Assembly: GCA_036986155.1 (NCBI GenBank)
Contig: BTRA01000006.1
Location: 1-52,158 of the forward strand
Origin: JACZXQ01 sp036986155
GTDB lineage: Bacteria > Gemmatimonadota > Gemmatimonadetes > Longimicrobiales > Gaopeijiaceae
Direction of reading: 5' to 3'
Length of the DNA: 52,158 nt
Shown: positions 8,363 to 14,899 of the stretch, in pieces
How positions within the stretch are numbered: position 1 is the stretch's first letter
How the letters are laid out: the number at the start of each line of letters is the position of its first letter
Translations under genes and position numbers: made by a program
Notes under the pieces: model-generated
What the model saw: the letters and a program-made list of their open reading frames with translations, nothing else
Databases searched by the model: none
Told to the model about the DNA's origin: nothing

Positions 8363-9295
8363 TCAGGCTGACCCCGCCTGCTTGAGGCGGGCGTGGCGCG
8401 TCAGCCACACGCCCCCGATGATGATTGCCGCGCCACCGAGTTGTGTGAGGGTGGGCTGCTCTCCCAGCCAGAGCCAAGCCACCACCAACGCCACCAGCGG
8501 CACCAGGTTGGAGAAGGCGGACGTACGGCTGCTCCCGATGTGCTCCACGCCGCGGTACCACAACAGGTACGCCACCGCGATCGACAGGACTCCCGCGTAG
8601 AACAAGCTCAGCCATGCGCTGGTCGATAGGGCGGTGAGGTCGGTCTGGGCTACCTGCGGCCCGCCGATGATCGCGAGGGAGACGGCCCCGATGCCGAGCG
8701 TCCATGTGGTCACCGGCAGCGCACCGTAGCGTCTCGTAAGGTCTTGAGACCCTACGGTGTACACGGCCCACACGCTGGCCGAGCCCACCATGAGCAGGTC
8801 ACCCGTCGGGCCGCCACTCCCGATCGCCACTTCCTGGGAGCCCCCGAGCACCACGAGCACCATGCCCGCAAGCGCACCGAACACACCGGTCCACACCAGG
8901 GCACCGTGCCGCTCCAGGCCAAGCAGAGTGGCAAGAATCAGAGTCCACACCGGCGTTGTCGCCAACATCAGAGCGGCGTTACCGGCCAGCGTGAGTTCGA
9001 TACCGTAGATGAACAGCAGTTGATACCCCACGTTACCGATGAGTCCCAAGGCGATGATGCGAGGCACATCGGATCGGTCGGGCATTCGAAGGGGGCCTTG
9101 GAGCCGGAGCATCATCACCAGAGCCGCGGCCGCCATGGGGAATCGCAAAGCGTTAAAGGCCAGCGGGGGCATCTCAGTCAGAGCCACTTTGATGACCGAG
9201 AAGTTGATGCCCCAGATCACGGCCATGGCCACGAGCCCGGCTTCGGTGAGGATTGCGACTCCACGTCTCGCGGCGCCCGAGGGGGGAGGGTTCAT
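8363..9295 (-). CDS. EamA-family (DMT superfamily) transporter
   Basis: A 310-residue hydrophobic inner-membrane protein with about ten predicted helices in two homologous EamA halves. The first half starts at LVAMAVIWGINFSVIKVAL and the second around LLMVGSASVWAVYTVGSQDL. Typical DMT features include the P-P-L-A-F-N-A-L-R-F segment after helix 1 and SIAVAYLLWYRGVEHIGSSR before the last helices. Family members export amino acids, metabolites or drugs by proton exchange, but the substrate cannot be read from the sequence. The gene is divergent from the TPR protein gene across an AT-rich region and convergent with the zinc-ribbon gene. No strong ribosome-binding site precedes the ATG. Confidence 0.85.
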   Translation of the reverse strand: MNPPPSGAARRGVAILTEAGLVAMAVIWGINFSVIKVALTEMPPLAFNALRFPMAAAALVMMLRLQGPLRMPDRSDVPRIIALGLIGNVGYQLLFIYGIELTLAGNAALMLATTPVWTLILATLLGLERHGALVWTGVFGALAGMVLVVLGGSQEVAIGSGGPTGDLLMVGSASVWAVYTVGSQDLTRRYGALPVTTWTLGIGAVSLAIIGGPQVAQTDLTALSTSAWLSLFYAGVLSIAVAYLLWYRGVEHIGSSRTSAFSNLVPLVALVVAWLWLGEQPTLTQLGGAAIIIGGVWLTRHARLKQAGSA

Positions 9296-9346
9296 CGACT
9301 GTGGGTCAAGTTCGGCAAGGGGTTGGTCGATACTCGTAGGAGGCCC

Positions 9347-9368
9347 ATTTTTTGCCTCCGCGAAAAAT
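9347..9368. repeat. AT-rich imperfect inverted repeat between divergent genes
   Basis: Eight-base arms (9347-9354 and 9361-9368) pair around a six-base loop with one G-T wobble. They lie in the short intergenic region that separates the DMT transporter (minus) from the TPR gene (plus). It is notably A/T-rich against the GC-rich background and sits just upstream of a -10-like hexamer, so an operator role is possible. A T-rich stretch follows on the plus strand, but there is no upstream gene for it to terminate. Confidence 0.35.
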
Positions 9369-9398
9369 TGTTGTTTTTAGGGCCCGGGAAATCTAGCT

Positions 9399-9404
9399 TA
9401 TACT
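9399..9404 (+). promoter_or_regulatory. Candidate -10 element for the TPR gene
   Basis: TATACT lies 30 bases before the ATG at 9435 in an AT-rich pocket. No well-spaced -35 is present: TTGTTG at 9368-9373 is too far away, at 25 bases. The promoter may therefore depend on an activator or use another sigma factor. It is tentative. Confidence 0.3.
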
Positions 9405-9434
9405 GAGTCAACCTATGCTATTCATGTGAGGTTT

Positions 9435-11228
9435 ATGTCCAACGCCCACCTCTCCTTAGCCGAGTTCCGGGATCGGCGGTCCCAGCGTTTGAGCGAAGCG
9501 CTGGCCATTTACGGTGGAGACCCCGCGCGCCAGCGCCTTGTGACTCACCTTTGGAGCGTAGCCGACACGGTCGGTGCAGACCGGGTCGCAGTGTTATGGG
9601 TCGACGAGTATGGATCCGGCCTTGTGCATCCTCACTGCGTGCTCGACCTCACGGCGCAGCCCCCTCGTGACAGCTTCCGCATCGATCCAATACGGCTTTC
9701 GTGGAATGAGGGTGTTCCAGGCTTGGTCGACATGCCCGATTCCGTTAGCGGGCATTTGCCGTTCCTCAAGGGGGTGCAGAGCGCTTGTTACGTCGCGTTG
9801 GGTAGCGACGGAATGCGGGCATGGTTCCTCACTGCGGACGCACGGACGGCGAGAGAGCCGATCGCAGGGAAGGCGCTGGATGACCTCATGTTCGCGGCCG
9901 GCGAGGTCGCGGCCCTTGTGCTGCACATGAACCTGACCGAAGCGACGCCCCTGCAGATGGCCGTCGGTAGCCAGACCGATTTGTCGGGCACCTCTCATCT
10001 GCCAGGGTGGCCGGTCCTCAAGGACCTCGACGGAAGGGAGTCCGAGACCGGCATCGACTGCCGGATCGGCACGCGCTTCGCGGTAGCACGATTGCTTCAC
10101 ACGATGATCGACGAGGATTTCGTGCTCCCGCGGGCAACTTTGGACGAAAAGATCACCGAGCTTCGCAAGAGCTTCGACGTCGTGCCGGATGATGATTCGG
10201 AGCGGGCCGAGTGGGTCCGCGTGGCCAATGCGCTGGAGGCCGAGGACCGGTTGGAGTTGGCGAGGGCGGTGTTCGGCCACGGTGAGTCTGTGGAGGACCA
10301 GGGGCACTTCAATGGAGCCCGGGAGTTATTCCGTGTCAGCTACGTGGTTGCGGCATCAAAATGGGCTCACCTGGACGTGATCGACGCTTGCCGGAGTCTG
10401 GGACGGGTAAGTCGAAGGCTCGCAGAGTGGGACGATGCCTTCAAGTGGTATGCTTGTGCCAAGGAAAGTGCCGAGGCATTTGGAGCGGTGGGCAGATCAG
10501 CGCTCACACTCTGCGGGATAGCCAATACGCATGTAGAGCAGGGCAATCTTCCGCTCGCAAGAGAGTGCCTTGAGCAGGCACTCGCGATCGCCGGGAGGGC
10601 GAGCGACAGCGGGACACTGTGTGCGGTTCACCACGACGTGATGTCCTTGGAGCTCGCTAGCAAGCGCTACCAGGCGGCGGCTAAGCACGGGTGGGAGGCC
10701 GTTCGGGTGGCCGAATCCGAGCGGGATCGAATCCGTGCGTTGACCACACTGGCGTGGGTGTTCCTCGAACTCGGTGAACTCACTGCATCCGAGGATGCCT
10801 ACACGATCGTAGCAAAGCGGAGCGAGGAGTTCTTGTTCAGAGTCTACGCTCTGGACGGACTCGCCTACATCGCGGCCCGTCGTGGTGACCTCGCGGCGTT
10901 CAACGAACGGCTCAAGGTAGTGGACTCATTGGCATGGCGGCGAGGTCCCAGGTTCATGGTGGCCGAGTTGATGCTCTATCGCGGAAAGGCCTATCGCCTG
11001 CTGGGCGAGTCGATTGCGGCGGAATCGTGGCTCCAGCAGACGATGGCCTTCTGCGAGGAATCTGGAAACAACCAGATCTTTTTCGATGCCGAACAAGAAC
11101 TGCGTCGACTTCAGGCCAACAGTACGGACGTAGCGATTCCTTCCCCGAAGCGAGGTGCGAAGAGGGAGGACCTCTCCGCCATCAGGGAAGGCCTGCGCGA
11201 TATGAAGACAGCGGCCCTGGCGGGCTGA
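9435..11228 (+). CDS. GAF-like / tetratricopeptide-repeat protein
   Basis: A soluble protein of about 597 residues. Residues 1-170 have a GAF-like pattern of alternating strands and helices (DRVAVLWVDEYGSGLVHP; ACYVALGSDGMRAWFLTAD). From about residue 255 to 560 it is almost entirely helical with TPR-type repeats. Recurring signatures include W-x-x-A-F-K-W-Y, A-x-x-x-L-x-x-G-N-L-P-L-A-R-E-C-L-E-Q-A and LAWVFLELGELTASEDAY. No signal peptide or catalytic motif is visible, so it is probably a cytoplasmic sensor or adaptor. I start at the ATG at 9435, which has a GAGG element just upstream; an in-frame GTG at 9426 is possible. Its stop abuts base for base the stop of the minus-strand HNPNVG lipoprotein gene, and an AraC-type regulator follows. 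The context suggests that the three belong to one regulatory system, but this is inference. Confidence 0.75.
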   Translation: MSNAHLSLAEFRDRRSQRLSEALAIYGGDPARQRLVTHLWSVADTVGADRVAVLWVDEYGSGLVHPHCVLDLTAQPPRDSFRIDPIRLSWNEGVPGLVDMPDSVSGHLPFLKGVQSACYVALGSDGMRAWFLTADARTAREPIAGKALDDLMFAAGEVAALVLHMNLTEATPLQMAVGSQTDLSGTSHLPGWPVLKDLDGRESETGIDCRIGTRFAVARLLHTMIDEDFVLPRATLDEKITELRKSFDVVPDDDSERAEWVRVANALEAEDRLELARAVFGHGESVEDQGHFNGARELFRVSYVVAASKWAHLDVIDACRSLGRVSRRLAEWDDAFKWYACAKESAEAFGAVGRSALTLCGIANTHVEQGNLPLARECLEQALAIAGRASDSGTLCAVHHDVMSLELASKRYQAAAKHGWEAVRVAESERDRIRALTTLAWVFLELGELTASEDAYTIVAKRSEEFLFRVYALDGLAYIAARRGDLAAFNERLKVVDSLAWRRGPRFMVAELMLYRGKAYRLLGESIAAESWLQQTMAFCEESGNNQIFFDAEQELRRLQANSTDVAIPSPKRGAKREDLSAIREGLRDMKTAALAG

Positions 11229-11411
11229 TCAGCCTACGTTGGGATTGTGACCCACGTTGGGGTTGTGCCCCACGTTGGGGTTGTGCAGTGCACAATCCGC
11301 TGGAGTCGGATCGCAAGGAGGCTCGTCTTCCACACCCATCGGTGACGCCGAACATGCGCCCAAGATCAGTGATACTAGAGCGAGGCTGAACAGAAGGCGT
11401 AACTTCTTCAT
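11229..11411 (-). CDS. Small lipoprotein ending in three HNPNVG repeats
   Basis: A 60-residue protein. MKKLRLLFSLALVSLILGAC is a textbook lipoprotein signal with lipobox LGAC, followed by a short acidic, proline- and cysteine-bearing linker. The chain ends with HNPNVG repeated three times; the last repeat is the C-terminus. I choose the ATG at 11411 because a GAGGAA element lies just before it and it starts with MKK; an ATG at 11423 would add four residues. The mature product would be only about 41 residues, too small for an enzyme, so a structural, binding or signalling role is more likely. Its TGA stop (11231-11229) directly adjoins the TGA of the convergent TPR gene, so their 3' ends meet without any spacer. 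I know no characterised homologue. Confidence 0.7.
   Translation of the reverse strand: MKKLRLLFSLALVSLILGACSASPMGVEDEPPCDPTPADCALHNPNVGHNPNVGHNPNVG
11233..11286. repeat. Three tandem 18-bp repeats encoding HNPNVG
   Basis: Three head-to-tail 18-base units occupy 11233-11250, 11251-11268 and 11269-11286. The last two are identical; the first, which encodes the C-terminal copy, differs at a few positions. Read on the minus strand each encodes HNPNVG. Identical tandem units of this length can expand or contract by slippage or recombination, so copy number may vary between strains. Confidence 0.9.
11281..11295. repeat. Perfect 7-1-7 inverted repeat inside the lipoprotein gene
   Basis: TTGTGCA and TGCACAA flank a single central base. 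The repeat overlaps the end of the third 18-bp unit and the codons for the linker before the repeats. It may be a codon-level coincidence, a DNA-binding site, or a hairpin limiting repeat instability. Confidence 0.4.
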
Positions 11412-11538
11412 GGGATTCCTCATCTGTTAGGCTTCTTCCCGGGGCTGATGCCCGGCCACCAACACTAATTAAGCTTTGATCTGCGCGAAAAGGCTCTAGA
11501 CTCTTTTTGTGGTAAGAGTATATCTTTTCCGAAGGTCT

Positions 11539-12348
11539 ATGGCTCTCATCGGCATTTTTTCTAGGAACCCTGCACTCCGGAATCAGATCCGGGGTGCCCT
11601 CGCACCGCTCCACGGCGTCGTGGATGCCTCGACGTGGGATGTCTTCCTGCGCACGGTCCGCGAGCGTCCGGTGGGCGGATTGCTTGTGCATTTGGATGAG
11701 GAAGGGAGGGGGGGGCGCTGGACCATCGCTCCGCTGCTCGAGGTCAGGCGGCGGTTTCCGAGCGTCGGGCTGATTCCGGTCCTGGACGACACGCGGAACC
11801 CGCAGGTCCTATTCGAACTAGGTAAGGCTGGCTTCGAGCACCTCGTTCTAATGTCGGTGGGAGGATTGGAGTGGGAGCTACGGCGGTGGGTTGCACGGGC
11901 CGGCCTACTCGGGGTGCCCGCCACAGTGCTTCGCGCTCTGAGTTCGTTCGTGCCGCCGAGAGAGATGGGCGCAGTGAAGACTGCCGTGGATGGCGTCCAC
12001 AAATGCTGGTCGGCGGAGGAGTTCTCGGAGGTCGTGGGCCTCTCGCGACCCTTCCTGAGCGAGCGCTTCAAGCGATGTGGCCTGCCCTCCGTTGGGCACT
12101 TCCTGGTGTGGGTTCGGTTGATGCATGCGGCCCAGTGGCTCCCCGACCCCGGCCGCACGGGGCAGAGTGTGAGCCGGCAGCTCCAATACTCGTCGGGGGC
12201 GGCATTCAGACGGGCCCTCCAGAACTACGTGGGCAATACTCCGACCCAGGTAGCTGAGAGGGGCGGGCTAAGCTACGTTTTGGGGCGCTTCATGACTGCG
12301 TGCGGATTCGGTCGGCGATGGCCTATCGGTGGCCCGGGCGCGGCCTGA
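11539..12348 (+). CDS. AraC-family regulator with a receiver-like N-terminal domain
   Basis: A 269-residue protein. The C-terminal part (about 158-240) is an AraC/XylS-type double helix-turn-helix: WSAEEFSEVVGLSRPFLSER is the first HTH, and SVSRQLQYSSGAAFRRALQ the second. The N-terminal 120 residues follow the alpha/beta rhythm of a response-regulator receiver (LIGIFSRNPALRNQI; VGGLLVHLDEEG; VGLIPVLD). However, the usual acidic pair after strand 1 is absent (IFSRN), so it looks like a pseudo-receiver controlled by something other than classical phosphotransfer. I start at the ATG at 11539, which has a GAAGG site; a GTG at 11509 would add ten residues. It is divergent from the HNPNVG lipoprotein, so it could regulate that gene or itself through the shared 127-base gap. 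Confidence 0.8.
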   Translation: MALIGIFSRNPALRNQIRGALAPLHGVVDASTWDVFLRTVRERPVGGLLVHLDEEGRGGRWTIAPLLEVRRRFPSVGLIPVLDDTRNPQVLFELGKAGFEHLVLMSVGGLEWELRRWVARAGLLGVPATVLRALSSFVPPREMGAVKTAVDGVHKCWSAEEFSEVVGLSRPFLSERFKRCGLPSVGHFLVWVRLMHAAQWLPDPGRTGQSVSRQLQYSSGAAFRRALQNYVGNTPTQVAERGGLSYVLGRFMTACGFGRRWPIGGPGAA

Positions 12349-12374
12349 CTTCGAAACTCACAATCAAGCGGGTA

Positions 12375-12617
12375 ATGCGGGAATTCGCGGACGAGAACGG
12401 CCGGGTCTGGGTAGGTACGATCCAGGAGGAACCCAGCGACGACTACAAGGGTCGCTTCTACTTCGTCTTCCGCGAGGCGGCCGAAGCCGAGGGCGATCTC
12501 GTGAGCCTCACCGATGTGAGGTGGAATAGCGAGCGTACTGCCGAGCGCACGCTGCGCACGATGTCTGATGTCGAGCTCCGGCGGCGTCTTCGATCGGCGC
12601 GGGGAAGGTCCGTATAG
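12375..12617 (+). CDS. Small conserved-looking hypothetical protein
   Basis: An 80-residue soluble protein (MREFADENGRVWVGTIQEEP...) with a strand-rich first half (GRFYFVFRE, LVSLTDVRW) and an amphipathic C-terminal helix rich in arginine (TMSDVELRRRLRSARGR). It has no signal peptide, membrane segment or metal motif. I choose the ATG at 12375, which has a GCGGG element upstream. Longer in-frame starts would run into the AraC gene. It follows that gene by 26 bases and precedes the FAD oxidase by 16, so it may be co-transcribed with either. Function is unknown. Confidence 0.55.
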   Translation: MREFADENGRVWVGTIQEEPSDDYKGRFYFVFREAAEAEGDLVSLTDVRWNSERTAERTLRTMSDVELRRRLRSARGRSV

Positions 12618-12633
12618 GCGACTGGACGACGGC

Positions 12634-13905
12634 GTGATCTCAGAGAGTCGAGAGATTCACGTGCGGGATGAGGAGGGCGTCGCTGCGGCGGTATGCCGGG
12701 CCGTCCAGGAGCGGGCACGGTTCCGCACGGCGGGCTCGGGAGGCTCCAAGAGCGATATCACCTCGCAGCGTGATTGCCTGCTCCACCTCGACCAACCCAC
12801 CGACGCGATCGAGGTACAGGGCAACCTCGTAAGCGCTCCCGCGAACATGACCAACGGCCGACTTCAGTCACTCCTCGCCCCCCACGGGCTTGCGATTCCC
12901 ACCGTCGGCGAGTGGCAGAACGCGACGCTCGCGGGAGCCATGTTGACGGGCACTCACGGTGGGTCGGCGAGGTACGGGTCCATGCCCACATCGCTGCGTG
13001 AGATGCGCCTCGTGAACGGCCTCGGCGAACTCGTGACCGTCGACTCCGGGCACCCCCACTTCAAACACTCGGGGGTGAGTCTCGGCCTGATGGGCGTGAT
13101 CACGCGCGTGACGTTCGAATGCATCGAGCGCTTCTCGCTCAAGCTGGAGACCGATGTGGTCCCGTTCGCCGACTACGTTCGCGACCCTGTCGTCCACGAG
13201 TCGAGGAGCGAGTTCCACGCGTCCGTCTGGGCGCCGGAGGCGGGGCGGGTCGTACGGTTTGCCGCGGACCGCACCGCGGCTCCCCTACCCCCGGTCTCAC
13301 GCGAGCAGCGCTTCGGTTGGCGCACGGCCGTGGCCACCTTCCTATCGCGGCGGCTCGGCTTGCACGCAGCGGTGTCGTCCGCGGTATTCCGGCGCACAGC
13401 GGTGGGCGACATCTCGGACATCCTGTCCCCCCTCGACTTGTCCCCGCAAACCGTGCGTTTCCGGGTCGTGGCCAACAAGATTCTCCGCCGAGCCGTGGAG
13501 TTCGCGGTCGATGCGGCGCGAGCGAGCGAGGCGCTCACCCGGTTCGACGCGCTATTTCGGGCGTATCCCGGTCGCCTCCTCAACCCGATCGGGTTGCGCC
13601 TCACTGCCGGGGACGAGTTCACCCTCAGCCCCTCCTTGGGGAGGGACACACTATGGATGGACGTCTTCTATTACGGAGGGGAGCCGTTCGTCACCGAACT
13701 CGCCACGCTCGCCGAAGAACTCGGAGCGCGTTGCCACTGGGGCAAGACGCTGGTGCTCTCCCCTGAGGTGATACAAGGCCAGTATCCGGAGTGGGAGGGT
13801 TTCCGGAGTGCCCGCGCGCGGTGGGATCCGAACGAGGTGTTCGCCAACGCGTTCACCGACCGGCTCGGCCTCACCGGCGGTGGGACCGGCGGAGCGCCGC
13901 GATGA
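12634..13905 (+). CDS. FAD-linked oxidase of the aldonolactone oxidase type
   Basis: A flavoprotein of about 423 residues. The N-terminal PCMH-type FAD domain contains GSGGSKSD and GEWQNATLAGAMLTGTHG, the latter matching the pyrophosphate-binding loop of L-gulonolactone/D-arabinono-1,4-lactone oxidases. The C-terminal domain ends with GARCHWGKTL, the H-W-x-K motif of that family. Where gulonolactone oxidase has a histidine that holds FAD covalently (G-x-G-H-S), this protein has glycine (GSGGS), so FAD should be non-covalent and the electron acceptor may be a dehydrogenase partner rather than oxygen. I favour the GTG at 12634; an ATG at 12568 overlaps the preceding gene. The SDR gene follows after 13 bases. 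The substrate is probably a sugar lactone or polyol, which is inference. Confidence 0.8.
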   Translation: MISESREIHVRDEEGVAAAVCRAVQERARFRTAGSGGSKSDITSQRDCLLHLDQPTDAIEVQGNLVSAPANMTNGRLQSLLAPHGLAIPTVGEWQNATLAGAMLTGTHGGSARYGSMPTSLREMRLVNGLGELVTVDSGHPHFKHSGVSLGLMGVITRVTFECIERFSLKLETDVVPFADYVRDPVVHESRSEFHASVWAPEAGRVVRFAADRTAAPLPPVSREQRFGWRTAVATFLSRRLGLHAAVSSAVFRRTAVGDISDILSPLDLSPQTVRFRVVANKILRRAVEFAVDAARASEALTRFDALFRAYPGRLLNPIGLRLTAGDEFTLSPSLGRDTLWMDVFYYGGEPFVTELATLAEELGARCHWGKTLVLSPEVIQGQYPEWEGFRSARARWDPNEVFANAFTDRLGLTGGGTGGAPR

Positions 13906-13918
13906 CGGGCGTGGGCTA

Positions 13919-14896
13919 ATGGCACGCATCGCGATCACCGGTGCCGGCGGCTTCTTCAGCCGAGCCCTCGAGCCGCGGCTGGCGGAGCGGGCTCCACTTC
14001 GGGGGTTGTTCCGGTCGCCGTCGGACCGGTCCGACGCCTGGCGATCCCTGGGGCACGAGGTCGTGTTCGGGGACCTCCAAGACGGCGAGGCGCTGCGGGC
14101 GCTGGTGGAAGGGGTGGACGTCATCTACCATCTAGCCGCTCGCAGGGGTAAGGACGACCTAGATGCAAGCCGACGCGTGAACGTGGCGGGAAGCGAGCAT
14201 CTCGCGCGAGCAGCGGCGGAGGCCGGGGTCGGGCGGTTGGTCTACGTCAGCTCAATCTCCGTATACGCGGCGACCGACGTTCCGGACGGGACGATCACGG
14301 AGGAGGTCGAACCCCACAGCGTGGGCCTTCTCAGCCCCTATAGCGCGACGAAGTACGAGGGTGAGTTGGCCTTGCGACGCCTCGCCGATACCGGCGACGC
14401 GCCTCCGGTTACGATCGTGCGTCCCACCAACGTGTACGGCCCCTGGGGCCGGTCATGGTACTTGGACTGGGTGGCCCGAATACGGCGCTTGCCGCTCGTG
14501 ATCGGCGGCGACATTCCGGTTGATCTCGTGCATGTGGACGATATCGCCGCAGGGCTGATTCAGGCAGGCGAATCTCCGATGGCTGAGCACGAAACGCTTC
14601 ACCTGGGCCACCAATCGGTCCTCCTGGCGGATTTCGCGACTCGTGTCGGGCGCTCGGTGGGTGTCCGAGTACGGCGGCTTCCCAGGGTGCCGGATCATCT
14701 CGCACGAGTCGCCATCGAGCATGGGCATAGGCTCCTGCATGGCCACCGTCGCGGCACTTCGCTCACCCGGCGAGTGAGCTTCCCGCATGATCGGGCCCGG
14801 CGCCTGGTGGGGTATGCTCCGCGGGTGTCGCTCAACGAGGGCTTCGAAGGTCTCGAGCGTTGGTATCGAGCTATGTGCGGGGGCGACCGGGTCTAG
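13919..14896 (+). CDS. NAD-dependent epimerase/dehydratase (extended SDR)
   Basis: A 325-residue Rossmann-fold protein. The nucleotide-binding glycine motif is GAGGFFSRAL near the N-terminus, and DVIYHLAA is the typical strand-4 motif. The catalytic serine lies in VYVSSISVY and the Y-x-x-x-K pair in YSATKYEGE. PTNVYGPWG and DLVHVDDIAAG are further hallmarks of sugar-nucleotide epimerases/dehydratases and 3-beta-HSD-like members. The start is the ATG at 13919; upstream open sequence overlaps the FAD oxidase and has no family match. Pairing with the FAD oxidase suggests both act on one sugar or polyol route. The substrate is not identifiable from sequence alone. Confidence 0.85.
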   Translation: MARIAITGAGGFFSRALEPRLAERAPLRGLFRSPSDRSDAWRSLGHEVVFGDLQDGEALRALVEGVDVIYHLAARRGKDDLDASRRVNVAGSEHLARAAAEAGVGRLVYVSSISVYAATDVPDGTITEEVEPHSVGLLSPYSATKYEGELALRRLADTGDAPPVTIVRPTNVYGPWGRSWYLDWVARIRRLPLVIGGDIPVDLVHVDDIAAGLIQAGESPMAEHETLHLGHQSVLLADFATRVGRSVGVRVRRLPRVPDHLARVAIEHGHRLLHGHRRGTSLTRRVSFPHDRARRLVGYAPRVSLNEGFEGLERWYRAMCGGDRV

Positions 14897-14899
14897 CGT

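Noticed and set aside
9296..12617. Mobile element or genomic island
   Set aside because: Despite unusual content and AT-rich gaps, there is no integrase, transposase, tRNA, terminal repeat or duplication to support mobility.
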